A stretch of DNA of 64,000 nt, from NCBI RefSeq assembly GCF_003696215.1, contig NZ_RFFG01000037.1, positions 16,724 to 80,723 of the forward strand. The letters are read 5' to 3'. Source of the DNA: Actinomadura harenae (GTDB lineage: Bacteria; Actinomycetota; Actinomycetes; Streptosporangiales; Streptosporangiaceae). Under the pieces are notes generated by a model, which worked only from the letters and a program-made list of their open reading frames with translations, was not told the origin of the DNA and ran no database searches. This document shows, piece by piece, positions 7,989-16,514 of the stretch. The translations under genes were made by a program, and so were the position numbers. Numbering within the stretch: the first letter of the stretch is position 1; every line of letters starts with the position of its first letter.

Positions 7989-9317
7989 TTAGCGATAACT
8001 GTCGCCGCTGAGCGACGGGCGTGACTGTTCAGGGCCATTCTTGTTCGGACCGTTGCCCGGACCGCCACGGTGCTTACCCTTCTGAGGGCGCCCGCCGCCC
8101 GGCTGCTCGGTGGGCGCGCCACCGCCGTGACCTGCGCCATAGCCTCCCCCGCCGTAACCGGCGTCCTGGCCGGTGCCGTAGCCGGATCCCTGGGGGCCTC
8201 CAAAGCCGCCGCCCTGATTTCCATAGCCGCCCTGGCCGGGAGTCTGGTTTCCGTAGCCGCCGCCGTGGCCGCCGCCCTGGCCACCCTGGCCGCCGTAGCC
8301 GCCGCCCTGGCCACCCTGGCCGCCGTAGCCGCCCCCCTGGTCGCCATAGCCACCGCTCGGGGCGCCCTGGCCGCCGTAGCCGCCCTGCTGGCCGCCGTAG
8401 CCGCCGCCACCCTGGCCACCCTGGTAACCGCCGCCCTGGCCGTATCCGCCGCCCTGACCGCCCTGGTAGCCGCCGCCCTGCGAACCGCCCTGGTAGCCGC
8501 CGTAGCCGCCCGGCTGGCCCGCGCCCTGGCCGCCGTAGCCGCCGCTGCCCTGAGGGGCAGCGCCGTAGCCGCCATCCTGGCCGCCGCCACCGAAACCGCC
8601 GTCGTGACCCCCGCCATAGCCGCCGCCATAGCCGAAGCCGCCCTGACCGCCGTCCTGGTCACCGCCGCTGTTGTCGTCCTTACCGTTCTTGCCCCGGCCT
8701 TTCAGCACCTCGCGGGCGACCGGGATCATGGACGCCACGACCGCCAGCAACACGACCGGCAGCACGTACTTGTCGATGCCCTTGACCCGCGAGCCCAGGT
8801 AGTGACCGGCGATGATGATCGACTCGGTCCACAGCACGGCGCCGACGGCGTTCCACAGGAAGAACGTGCGGGCGGGCATCTCCAGCGTCCCGGCGAGCGG
8901 GTTCAGGAACGTCCGGACGACCGGGATGAAGCGGGCCAGGACGACCGCCTTGGCCGGGCCGAACTTGTTGAAGTAGTACTCGGCCTTCTCCACGTGCTCC
9001 GGCCGGATCAGCCGGGAGTTCGGCCGGTCGAACAGCCGCCGCCCGTACCGCGCGCCGAGCCAGTGCCCGACCTGCGCGCCCGCGATCGCGCACACCGGCG
9101 CGCCGATCATGAGCAGGGGCAGGGGCATCTGGGTGATGCCCGCTCCGTGCGCGGCGGTCGCCGTGCTGAAGAGCCCCGCCGCGAACAGCAGCGTGTCGCC
9201 GGGCAGGAAGAAGCCCACCAGCAGGCCCGTCTCGGCGAAGATGACGGCGAAGATCCCGAACACTCCGAAAGTGGAGATCAGATCGTTGGGATCAAGAGGA
9301 TTAAGGGCGAGGTCCAC
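7989..9317 (-). CDS. DedA-family membrane protein with long Gly/Tyr/Gln-rich tail
   Basis: Residues 1-205 form a normal DedA (SNARE-associated/VTT) domain: GFFLPGDTLLFAAGLF with the re-entrant motif, GARYGRRLFDRPNSR, a LARFIPVVRTFLNPLAG segment, and several membrane helices. DedA proteins are linked to undecaprenyl-phosphate and phospholipid flipping and envelope homeostasis. From about 215 to 442 the protein is a cytosolic or surface tail made almost entirely of GGYGGQ/GGQGG-type repeats ending in basic residues. Ordinary DedA proteins are about 200-220 residues, so the tail more than doubles the size. The start at ATG 9317 directly precedes the family N-terminus. Confidence 0.85.
   Translation of the reverse strand: MDLALNPLDPNDLISTFGVFGIFAVIFAETGLLVGFFLPGDTLLFAAGLFSTATAAHGAGITQMPLPLLMIGAPVCAIAGAQVGHWLGARYGRRLFDRPNSRLIRPEHVEKAEYYFNKFGPAKAVVLARFIPVVRTFLNPLAGTLEMPARTFFLWNAVGAVLWTESIIIAGHYLGSRVKGIDKYVLPVVLLAVVASMIPVAREVLKGRGKNGKDDNSGGDQDGGQGGFGYGGGYGGGHDGGFGGGGQDGGYGAAPQGSGGYGGQGAGQPGGYGGYQGGSQGGGYQGGQGGGYGQGGGYQGGQGGGGYGGQQGGYGGQGAPSGGYGDQGGGYGGQGGQGGGYGGQGGQGGGHGGGYGNQTPGQGGYGNQGGGFGGPQGSGYGTGQDAGYGGGGYGAGHGGGAPTEQPGGGRPQKGKHRGGPGNGPNKNGPEQSRPSLSGDSYR
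8040..8660. repeat. Low-complexity codon-repeat tract encoding the DedA tail
   Basis: The tract is built from short degenerate repeats around CCGTAGCCGCC and CCCTGGCCACC on the plus strand, encoding Gly-Gly-Tyr-Gly-Gly-Gln units on the minus strand. Length variation between strains is expected. Confidence 0.75.
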
Positions 9318-9538
9318 GCCGCGAGCCTACCCGGACGCCCCCATACGGCCGGTGTAAAGCGGAAGGCCGATCTTGACCGGTTTGTCCGTGGACACCCCGG
9401 TCCGGCCCCCGGAGTGGCCTGATCTGTGGAATCCGAGATACTGGCAAGGTGGCGCCCCACCCCCGCGGGTCGGGCCAGGACCAGAGACGACGACAGCACA
9501 CGGTGCCGCCGGGATCCGGCCGGAAAGGACGCTGAACC

Positions 9539-10561
<1,023 letters not shown>

Positions 10562-10580
10562 CACCGCACGCGTCCCGTAG

Positions 10581-10616
10581 ACGGGGTCCGGCCGCCTTCG
10601 CGTGGCCGGACCCCGT
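10581..10616 (+). terminator. Hairpin terminator after fbaA
   Basis: The 13-bp perfect stem ACGGGGTCCGGCC / GGCCGGACCCCGT has a 10-nt loop. It starts 20 nt after the stop. Confidence 0.7.
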
Positions 10617-10804
10617 CCGCGTTCCCGTCCGCCGCGAGAGCCCGTCACGGCCTGTTCTCCTTGCGGCCCAGGCCGTCCGCCGGACGATCCGTTCGGCGGA
10701 CGGGAGGGGCCGCTGGGCTTTTCGGACGGTCCGCCTGACGCATCCGTGCGCATCCGCCGGTTCGGGGCCGTTCGGGTGAGGACATGCCCGGATAGGCTCG
10801 GTGC

Positions 10805-11266
10805 GTGGCTCTCCCCCGCACGTACGAGGACCAGAACTGCTCGATCGCCCGCGCTCTGGAGATCGTCGGCGACCGGTGGACGCTGCTGGTGATCCGTAGC
10901 GCGTTCGAGGGCGTGCACCGGTTCGACGACTTCCAGGAGGCCCTGGGAGTGGCCCGGAACGTCCTCACCGACCGGCTGTCCCGGTTGTGCGAGGAGGGGC
11001 TGCTGCGACGCGTCCGGTATCAGGAGCGGCCGGAGCGCTACGAGTACCGGCTGACCCGCAAGGGCGTCGAACTGTGGCCCGCGATGATGACGCTGCTTCT
11101 GTGGGGTGACCGGCACTACGCCCCGGAGGGGCCGCCGATCCTGATCCTGCACTCGGGTTGTGGCGGCGAGCTGACCGCGCGGCTGACCTGCGCGTCCTGC
11201 GGTGAGGCCCTCGGCCCGACGGACGTGGACCTGCGTCCCGGCCCCGGCACGCCGCCGTCCGCCTGA
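10805..11266 (+). CDS. HxlR-family winged-helix regulator with C-terminal Cys pairs
   Basis: A 153-residue regulator with the family signature CSIARALEIVGDRWTLLVIR at residues 14-33, which contains the conserved N-terminal cysteine. The winged helix follows (VARNVLTDRLSRLCEEGLL and RYEYRLTRKG). After residue 110 it adds a tail with CGGE and CASCGE that resembles a small zinc site. No Shine-Dalgarno is present; TAGGCT lies six bases before the GTG. The neighbouring GNAT gene could be a target, but no operator is evident. Confidence 0.85.
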   Translation: MALPRTYEDQNCSIARALEIVGDRWTLLVIRSAFEGVHRFDDFQEALGVARNVLTDRLSRLCEEGLLRRVRYQERPERYEYRLTRKGVELWPAMMTLLLWGDRHYAPEGPPILILHSGCGGELTARLTCASCGEALGPTDVDLRPGPGTPPSA

Positions 11267-11348
11267 TCCTCTGCTCCCCTGCCCGGCCGACGATCCGCTC
11301 GGGCGACTTCTCCGATATGGGTTGCTTCACGCAACTCCTTGCTGTGCA

Positions 11349-11849
11349 ATGAGTTTTGTGACGCTACTTACAGAGCCCACCCTCATCGACGTCCGGATCC
11401 GTCCTTTCGGGAAGGGCGACGACGACCGGCTGCGGAGCATGTCCGGCACCCTGTCGCAGGGCAGCCTGTACACGCGTTTCTTCTCCGGGACGCCCCGCGT
11501 CCCGGAGCCCTATGTGTCGATGCTCGGCCGTCTCGACCACTGGAACCGGGACGCCCTCGTGGCGATCTGCGACGACGCGATGGTCGGCATCGCCGAGTAC
11601 GCGCGTGCGCCGTCCCGCCCGGACGAGGCGGAGGTGGCCGTCCTCATCGCGGACGCATGGCAGCGGCGCGGCCTCGGCGCCCTGCTCATGCGCCTGCTCC
11701 TCCCCCTGGCCACACGTCGCGGGATCACCGACTTCCGCGCGGACGTCTGCAGCACCAACCTCGGCGCGCTGGGACTGATCCGGCACACGTGGCCGTCGGC
11801 CCGGCCCGTCCGCAGCGGAACGACCTCGACCTTCCTCATGTCCACGTAG
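11349..11849 (+). CDS. GNAT-family N-acetyltransferase
   Basis: A 166-residue acetyl-CoA-dependent acyltransferase domain. The core reads VDVRIRPFGKGDDDRLRSM-like at the N-terminus (here IDVRIRPF), AMVGIAEYAR for the central strands, and the acetyl-CoA loop AWQRRGLGALLMRLLL, a Q-x-x-G-x-G variant. The long upstream extension from 11202 overlaps the HxlR gene and looks non-coding, so ATG 11349 is preferred; GTG 11358 is an alternative. The closest style is the small actinobacterial N-acetyltransferase domain also found fused to Pat-type protein acetyltransferases. The substrate is unknown. Confidence 0.78.
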   Translation: MSFVTLLTEPTLIDVRIRPFGKGDDDRLRSMSGTLSQGSLYTRFFSGTPRVPEPYVSMLGRLDHWNRDALVAICDDAMVGIAEYARAPSRPDEAEVAVLIADAWQRRGLGALLMRLLLPLATRRGITDFRADVCSTNLGALGLIRHTWPSARPVRSGTTSTFLMST

Positions 11850-11981
11850 ATCTTCCCGGCCCCGCCCACGGAGGCCCGGGAACCGTTCCCGGAGCTCGGC
11901 GGCACCGGGGGCCCGTTCCGGTCCCGGCCGGAACCTCGGCGGGAGGGCGACCCGGGGTGATGGAGCGCGGGCGTTCCCACC

Positions 11982-11995
11982 TACGATGACCGGCA
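11982..11995 (+). promoter_or_regulatory. Leaderless-type -10 before the DUF3151 gene
   Basis: TACGAT at 11982-11987 is followed seven bases later by ATG 11995, without a Shine-Dalgarno. The hexamer overlaps the alternative ATG at 11986, which makes 11995 the more likely start. Confidence 0.5.
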
Positions 11996-12414
11996 TGACC
12001 CAGAACCTGCTCGGCGGGCCGGCACCGACCGAACTCCCGGACCACCCCGAGGCCCGCGAGGCGCTGGAGAACGGCGTCGATCCGTTCGAGGTGGCCGCGC
12101 GCCATCCCGAGTACCCCGGCGCGTGGGCCGAGCTGGCCGACCGCGCGTTCGCGCGGGGCGGGGTGATCGACTCGTACGCGTTCGCGCGCACCGGCTACCA
12201 CCGCGGCCTGGACCAGCTGCGCCGCGCGGGCTGGAAGGGCCACGGCCCGATCCCCTGGGAGCACGAGCCGAACCGCGGCTTCCTGCGCGCCCTGCACGCG
12301 CTCGGCCGCGCCGCCGCCGCGATCGGCGAGGACGCCGAGGCCGAGCGCGTCCGGACCTTCCTCCGCGACAGCAGCGAAACGGCCGCCAAGGCGCTGGCGG
12401 AGAACGGAAAGTAA
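11995..12414 (+). CDS. DUF3151 family protein
   Basis: A conserved actinobacterial protein of about 140 residues with no known function. Signature stretches are AWAELADRAFARGGVIDSYAF, ARTGYHRGLDQLRRAGWKGHG, WEHEPNRGFLRALHALGRAA and TFLRDSSETAAKAL. It is all-helical and cytosolic, with no cysteine or membrane segment. It lies directly upstream of purA in the same orientation, but purA has its own promoter-like region. An earlier in-frame ATG at 11986 adds only three residues. Confidence 0.85.
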   Translation: MTQNLLGGPAPTELPDHPEAREALENGVDPFEVAARHPEYPGAWAELADRAFARGGVIDSYAFARTGYHRGLDQLRRAGWKGHGPIPWEHEPNRGFLRALHALGRAAAAIGEDAEAERVRTFLRDSSETAAKALAENGK

Positions 12415-12492
12415 AACCCGCTTAACCCCGCCCCACTGGGCTTTCGGCCCCCTAGGCCACGACGTGCGGTTTCTTCGGCTCCCCGCTACGGG

Positions 12493-12562
12493 TACGCTTT
12501 GATCGCAAGAGGCCCCTTCGCACTTGCGATCAGGGGCCTTCGTCGTGGGAAGGATAAGTGGC
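12493..12562 (+). promoter_or_regulatory. purA leader with two interleaved inverted repeats
   Basis: A TACGCT -10-like hexamer (12493-12498) precedes four contiguous blocks: GATCGCAAG (12501-12509), AGGCCCCT (12510-12517), five bases, CTTGCGATC (12523-12531) and AGGGGCCT (12532-12539). Block 1 pairs with block 3 and block 2 with block 4, both perfectly, so the two stems are mutually exclusive or knotted. The Shine-Dalgarno GGGAAGG follows at 12548-12554. This could be an RNA switch or a DNA operator over the transcription start. Confidence 0.6.
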
Positions 12563-13849
12563 ATGCCGGCCATCGTTCTTGTCGGAGCCCAGTGGGGAGA
12601 TGAGGGCAAGGGCAAGGCCACCGACCTGCTGGGTGGCGACGTCGACTACGTCGTCCGCTACCAGGGTGGCAACAACGCCGGCCACACGGTGGTCATCGGC
12701 GACAAGAGCTACGCCCTGCACCTGCTCCCGTCCGGAATCCTGTCGGACGACGTGGTGCCCGTCATCGGCAACGGCGTCGTGATCGACCCGGCCGTGCTGC
12801 TCCAGGAGATCGACGGACTGGCCGACCGCGGGGTCTCCGCCGACCGGCTCCTGATCTCGGCGAACGCGCACCTGATCATGCCCCACCACCGGGCCCTCGA
12901 CAAGGTCACCGAGCGGTACCTGGGCAAGGCCCGGATCGGTACCACCGGCCGCGGCATCGGCCCGGCGTACGCCGACAAGATCAACCGGATGGGCATCCGG
13001 GTGCAGGACCTGTTCGCCCCGAACATCCTCACCCAGAAGCTGGACCTCTCGCTCCGCGAGAAGAACCAGGTCCTGACCAAGGTCTACAACCGGCGGCGGA
13101 TCGAGACCGGCCCGATCGTCCAGGAGTACCTGGCCTACGGCGAGCGGCTGCGCCCGTACGTCGCCGACACCACGCTGGTCCTGAACCAGGCGCTGGCCGA
13201 CGACAAGGTCGTGCTGCTCGAGGGCGCGCAGGGCACGCTGCTCGACATCGACCACGGCACCTACCCGTTCGTCACCTCGTCCAGCCCGACGGCGGGCGGC
13301 GCGTGCGCGGGCTCCGGGATCGGCCCCACCAAGATCACCAAGGTGATCGGCATCCTCAAGGCCTACACGACCCGCGTCGGCTCGGGCCCGTTCCCGACCG
13401 AGCTGCTGGACGAGTGGGGCGAGTTCCTGCGCACGACCGGCGGCGAGTACGGCGTGACCACCGGCCGCGACCGCCGCTGCGGCTGGTTCGACGCGGTGAT
13501 CGCCCGCTACGCGACCCGGGTGAACGGCATCACCGACTACTTCCTCACCAAGCTGGACGTGCTGTCCGGCCTGGAGCGGGTCCCGGTCTGCGTCGCCTAC
13601 GACATCGACGGCGAGCGGGTGGAGGAGCTGCCCGCGAACCAGACCGACTTCCACCACGCCAAGCCCGTCCTGGAGTACTTCGACGGCTGGCAGGAGGACA
13701 TCACCGGCGCCAAGACCTTCGACGACCTGCCGGCGAACGCCCAGGCGTACGTCCGGGCGCTGGAGGAGCTGTCCGGGGCGCAGATCTCCGCGATCGGCGT
13801 CGGCCCGGGCCGCGACCAGACGCTCCAGCTCCGCTCGCTGGTGTCCTGA
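12563..13849 (+). CDS. purA: Adenylosuccinate synthetase
   Basis: PurA joins IMP and aspartate using GTP to give adenylosuccinate, the first committed step to AMP. The 428-residue protein has the P-loop QWGDEGKGKATD at residues 10-21, the GGNNAGHTVV switch region, the TTGRGIGPAYADK IMP-binding loop, the DIDHGTYPFVTSS segment and the late KLDVLSGLE guanine-binding motif. ATG 12563 is preferred over 12524 because the family N-terminus starts there and GGGAAGGAT precedes it. purD and purB lie 2.7-5.5 kb downstream on the same strand but separated by other genes. Confidence 0.96.
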   Translation: MPAIVLVGAQWGDEGKGKATDLLGGDVDYVVRYQGGNNAGHTVVIGDKSYALHLLPSGILSDDVVPVIGNGVVIDPAVLLQEIDGLADRGVSADRLLISANAHLIMPHHRALDKVTERYLGKARIGTTGRGIGPAYADKINRMGIRVQDLFAPNILTQKLDLSLREKNQVLTKVYNRRRIETGPIVQEYLAYGERLRPYVADTTLVLNQALADDKVVLLEGAQGTLLDIDHGTYPFVTSSSPTAGGACAGSGIGPTKITKVIGILKAYTTRVGSGPFPTELLDEWGEFLRTTGGEYGVTTGRDRRCGWFDAVIARYATRVNGITDYFLTKLDVLSGLERVPVCVAYDIDGERVEELPANQTDFHHAKPVLEYFDGWQEDITGAKTFDDLPANAQAYVRALEELSGAQISAIGVGPGRDQTLQLRSLVS

Positions 13850-13866
13850 CCCACTGGTGTCCTGAC
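13838..13866 (+). repeat. 16-bp-period duplication across the purA stop codon
   Basis: CTGGTGTCCTGAC occurs at 13838-13850, containing the TGA stop, and again exactly at 13854-13866. Confidence 0.8.
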
Positions 13867-13883
13867 GCTGTCCCAAACCCATT

Positions 13884-13915
13884 CCGGGCGTCTCCGCGGG
13901 GGCGGAGGCGCCCGG
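13884..13915 (+). terminator. Hairpin terminator after purA
   Basis: The 14-bp stem CCGGGCGTCTCCGC / GCGGAGGCGCCCGG contains one G-U pair and has a 4-nt loop. It begins 34 nt after the stop. Confidence 0.7.
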
Positions 13916-14010
13916 GGCCCGCTCCTCGCGGGCGGGCCCGGATTCTGAAGCGCCCCAAGCCGTTCAGCGGCATCTCACCGATCTTTCATCGCGAGATAGG
14001 GGCCGCCCGG

Positions 14011-14023
14011 TAGGTTTCGGGCG
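14011..14023 (+). promoter_or_regulatory. Leaderless-type -10 before the GDPD gene
   Basis: TAGGTT at 14011-14016 stands six bases before GTG 14023, with no Shine-Dalgarno. Confidence 0.45.
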
Positions 14024-14922
14024 TGACGTATTTCGGGGGGACTGTGGAGATCCACGGTCATCGGGGCGCGCGCGGCCTGCGCCCGGAGAACACGCTGCCC
14101 GGGTTCGCGCACGCGCTGGAGATCGGCGTCGACGCGATCGAGTTCGACGTCGGCCTGACCTCGGACGGCGTGGTCGTCTGCAACCACGACCAGATGCTCT
14201 CGCCCGGCAACCTCGCCGACACCGCCCCGGCCAGGCCGGGCGATCCGCTGTTCCCGTACGTCGGCCGTTCCCTGCGGGAGCTGACGTTCGAGCAGGTCAG
14301 GACGGTCGACGCGGGCGTCCGGACGCCGCTGGCGTTCACCGCGACGCAGCGTTCGGTCCCGGGAACGCCGCTGCCGACGCTGGACGAGGCGTGCACGCTG
14401 CTCGGCGCCGTCCCGGACGTCCGGCTCGCGGTCGAGCTGAAGACCGATCCCGGCTGGACGGCCCGCGCCGTCGCCCGCTTCACGTCCGCCGTGGCCGAGG
14501 TGCTGGGCAGGCACGGCCTGCTCGCCCGGTCCCGGCTGCTGGGGTTCGACTGGCGCGTGCTCTCCGCGGCCGCCCGGTACGCCCCCGGCGCCGGACGGGT
14601 CGCCCTGGTCGAGCGGAAGACGCTGCTCCCGGGCACCGAGTGGCTCGCGGGCCTGCCTCCGGAGGATCCGGTGGGCGTCGCCCTCGCGGCGGGCGCGACC
14701 ATGCTCTCGCCCGAGCATGATCTCGTCACGTCCGCGCTGGTCGATGACGCGCAGGCGCTCGGCCTGCCGGTCACGACCTGGACCGTGAACGACCCGATCG
14801 ACATGGGCCGCCTCACCGACCTCGGCGTCGACGCGATCGTCACCGACCACCCGGACCGGCTGCGCGCCGTCCTGCGCGCGCGAGGACTCCCCGTCCCGTC
14901 CCCCGCCCTCCTGCCCGCCTGA
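14023..14922 (+). CDS. Glycerophosphodiester phosphodiesterase
   Basis: This enzyme hydrolyses deacylated phospholipids (glycerophosphodiesters) to glycerol 3-phosphate and an alcohol. The 299-residue TIM barrel opens with HGHRGARGLRPENTL (catalytic His and Arg), then IEFDVGLTSDGVVVCNHD, which carries the metal-binding Glu, Asp and second catalytic His. VELKTD supplies another acidic metal ligand, and TTWTVND and GVDAIVTDHPD close the barrel. No signal peptide is seen, so the enzyme is probably cytosolic (UgpQ-like). It is convergent with corA. Confidence 0.9.
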   Translation: MTYFGGTVEIHGHRGARGLRPENTLPGFAHALEIGVDAIEFDVGLTSDGVVVCNHDQMLSPGNLADTAPARPGDPLFPYVGRSLRELTFEQVRTVDAGVRTPLAFTATQRSVPGTPLPTLDEACTLLGAVPDVRLAVELKTDPGWTARAVARFTSAVAEVLGRHGLLARSRLLGFDWRVLSAAARYAPGAGRVALVERKTLLPGTEWLAGLPPEDPVGVALAAGATMLSPEHDLVTSALVDDAQALGLPVTTWTVNDPIDMGRLTDLGVDAIVTDHPDRLRAVLRARGLPVPSPALLPA

Positions 14923-14926
14923 ACCG

Positions 14927-14954
14927 GGGGCCTCCGCGTGCCGGAGGTCCTTCG
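14927..14954. terminator. Weak hairpin between convergent GDPD and corA genes
   Basis: GGCCTCCG (14929-14936) pairs with CGGAGGTC (14942-14949) around a 5-nt loop, with imperfect flanking extension. It could serve both genes. Confidence 0.45.
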
Positions 14955-14970
14955 GGGTGGGTGGGGGTGG

Positions 14971-16080
14971 TCAGAGCCAGCCGTTGTGGCGGAAGCCCCG
15001 GTAGAGGCCGAAGCAGATCGAGGCGATCAGGCCGATGATCATGAAGTAGCCGTACCGCCACTCGAGCTCCGGCATGAACTTGAAGTTCATGCCGTAGATC
15101 CCGGCGATCGCGGTCGGGACCATGAAGATCGCGCCCCAGGCGGAGATCTTCCGCATGTCCTGGTTGTCGGCGACGGTGACCTGGGTCATGTGCGCCTGGA
15201 GGATGGGGTTCAGCAGCTCGTCGAAGGACTCCACCTGCTCGCGGACGCGGGTGAGGTGGTCCTCCACGTCGCGCAGGTACTCCTTGATCTCGGTCGGCAC
15301 GAACCGCCGTCCGGACAGGCTGCGCACCGGGCCCGCGAGCGGCCCCACGGCCCGCTTGAGCTGGATGACCTCGCGCTTGAGGCGGTAGATCCGGCGCGAC
15401 TCGTCGGTGCGCTCGGGGGAGAACACCGCCTCCTCGACCTCGTCCACGTCCTCCTGGATGGCGTCCGCGACGGCGGTGTAGCCGTCCACGACGTGGTCGG
15501 TGACGGCGTGCACGACGGCCGCCGGGCCCTGGGCGAGCCGTCCGGCGTTGGCCTCCAGGCGGCGCCGGACGGGGGCGAGCCCGCCGTGCTCCCCGTGCCG
15601 GACGGTCACCACGAAGTCGGCGCCGACGAAGACCATGATCTCGCCGGTCTCGACGACCTCGCCGTCCTCGGGATCGCGCTCGACGTACCCGACGGTCTTC
15701 ATCACCAGGAAGTGGACGTCGTCGTACCGCTCCAGCTTGGGCCGCTGGTGGGCGTGGATCGCGTCCTCGACGGCGAGCGGGTGCAGGCCGAAGACCTCGG
15801 CGATCTCCTGGAGTTCGGCGGCCGACGGCTCGTGCAGCCCGACCCAGACGAACCCCGCGCTGCCCTCGCCGGACTCGGCGGGTTCGAGGCGTCCGTCCCG
15901 GACGAGGCGGACGGCGTCGCCCACCGAGTCGGTGCACACGCGGTGCCCGTCGATGTAGGCGGCCCAGTCGATGACCGCGCTGTCGCGGGCACAGGACGGG
16001 GACGTGGACGACTGGACGCGTCCACGCGGCTTGAACAGGGACATCGTCGCGCGTGTGGGACGGACCCGGGTCATGGCCAT
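14971..16080 (-). CDS. corA: CorA-family Mg2+/Co2+ transporter
   Basis: A 369-residue divalent-cation channel. The N-terminal cytosolic domain (about 40-300) is followed by a long helix and two C-terminal membrane helices (about 305-325 and 340-358). The pore signature YGMNF follows the first membrane helix (AIAGIYGMNFKF), and the protein ends with the basic FRHNGWL tail. The WVGLHEPSAAELQEIAEVFGLHPLAVEDA stretch (cited in parts) is typical of the family. AGGAG lies six bases before ATG 16080. The 434-nt upstream gap contains a small ORF with a strong ribosome site, a possible leader peptide. Confidence 0.93.
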   Translation of the reverse strand: MAMTRVRPTRATMSLFKPRGRVQSSTSPSCARDSAVIDWAAYIDGHRVCTDSVGDAVRLVRDGRLEPAESGEGSAGFVWVGLHEPSAAELQEIAEVFGLHPLAVEDAIHAHQRPKLERYDDVHFLVMKTVGYVERDPEDGEVVETGEIMVFVGADFVVTVRHGEHGGLAPVRRRLEANAGRLAQGPAAVVHAVTDHVVDGYTAVADAIQEDVDEVEEAVFSPERTDESRRIYRLKREVIQLKRAVGPLAGPVRSLSGRRFVPTEIKEYLRDVEDHLTRVREQVESFDELLNPILQAHMTQVTVADNQDMRKISAWGAIFMVPTAIAGIYGMNFKFMPELEWRYGYFMIIGLIASICFGLYRGFRHNGWL

Positions 16081-16132
16081 GAGGTGCTCCTAACCCCCGG
16101 CCACAGCGCGCATGCGCGCTCGACCCGCCTTG

Positions 16133-16249
16133 TCAGAGCGGGGAGCGCGTGGAGGGCGTGGCCGGACGCCTCGAAAGGGCGATCGGACGGACAGTCCAGC
16201 TCGGACTGTGAGGGTTCTCCGGCGAACTGCACGTATCACCAGGAATCAT
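16133..16249 (-). CDS. 38-residue small ORF upstream of corA (candidate leader peptide)
   Basis: ATG 16249 is preceded by the near-perfect Shine-Dalgarno GGAAGGAGGTGG with eight bases between AGGAGG and the start, the best ribosome site in the region. The peptide begins MIPGDTCSSPENPHS and ends RRPATPSTRSPL; it is proline- and serine-rich. It stops 53 nt before the corA start. It may be a small protein, or a leader peptide whose translation controls corA, by analogy with the corL and mgtL leaders of enterobacterial Mg2+ transporter mRNAs. There is no homology evidence. Confidence 0.4.
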   Translation of the reverse strand: MIPGDTCSSPENPHSPSWTVRPIALSRRPATPSTRSPL

Positions 16250-16514
16250 CCCGACCACCTCCTTCCGGACGCGAGGCCACAACCTCTGTAGGCTACCAGC
16301 GACATTTAAGACGCGTCGGACAACCACCAGGTTGACGTACCGGTATGTCGCGCTCGTCACAACAATGCCCTGTACTCCCTGATGTTTCAGGCCCGGGGCC
16401 GTCGGCGCCCACGCGCATCCGAGCCGCTCCGGGCGGGCGTGAGCGGGCCTCGGCGGGCGTAAGGGCGGGTGGGAAGCGGACGCGGGCATAAGCGGACCGT
16501 TAAGCTCCTGCGAC
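16250..16514. promoter_or_regulatory. Divergent corA-leader/purD promoter region
   Basis: It contains a 16-nt near-palindrome, GACGTACCGGTATGTC at 16334-16349 (one mismatched pair), and TAAGCT at 16501-16506, eight bases before the purD GTG. It also has an AAGCGG/GGGCGTAAG-like repeated stretch near 16455-16500. No known riboswitch fold was recognised. Confidence 0.45.

Noticed and set aside
8070..9422. 450-residue plus-strand frame opposite the DedA gene
   Set aside because: It is an Ala/Leu/Val shadow of the GGYGGQ repeats and the DedA domain; the minus-strand frame has clear family motifs.
12501..12539. H-type pseudoknot in the purA leader
   Set aside because: Both stems pair perfectly, but with zero bases in two of the connecting loops a compact pseudoknot is sterically unlikely; alternative hairpins or a DNA operator are better readings.
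16081..16514. M-box (Mg2+) riboswitch upstream of corA
   Set aside because: I looked for the conserved M-box core sequences on the minus strand and did not find them.
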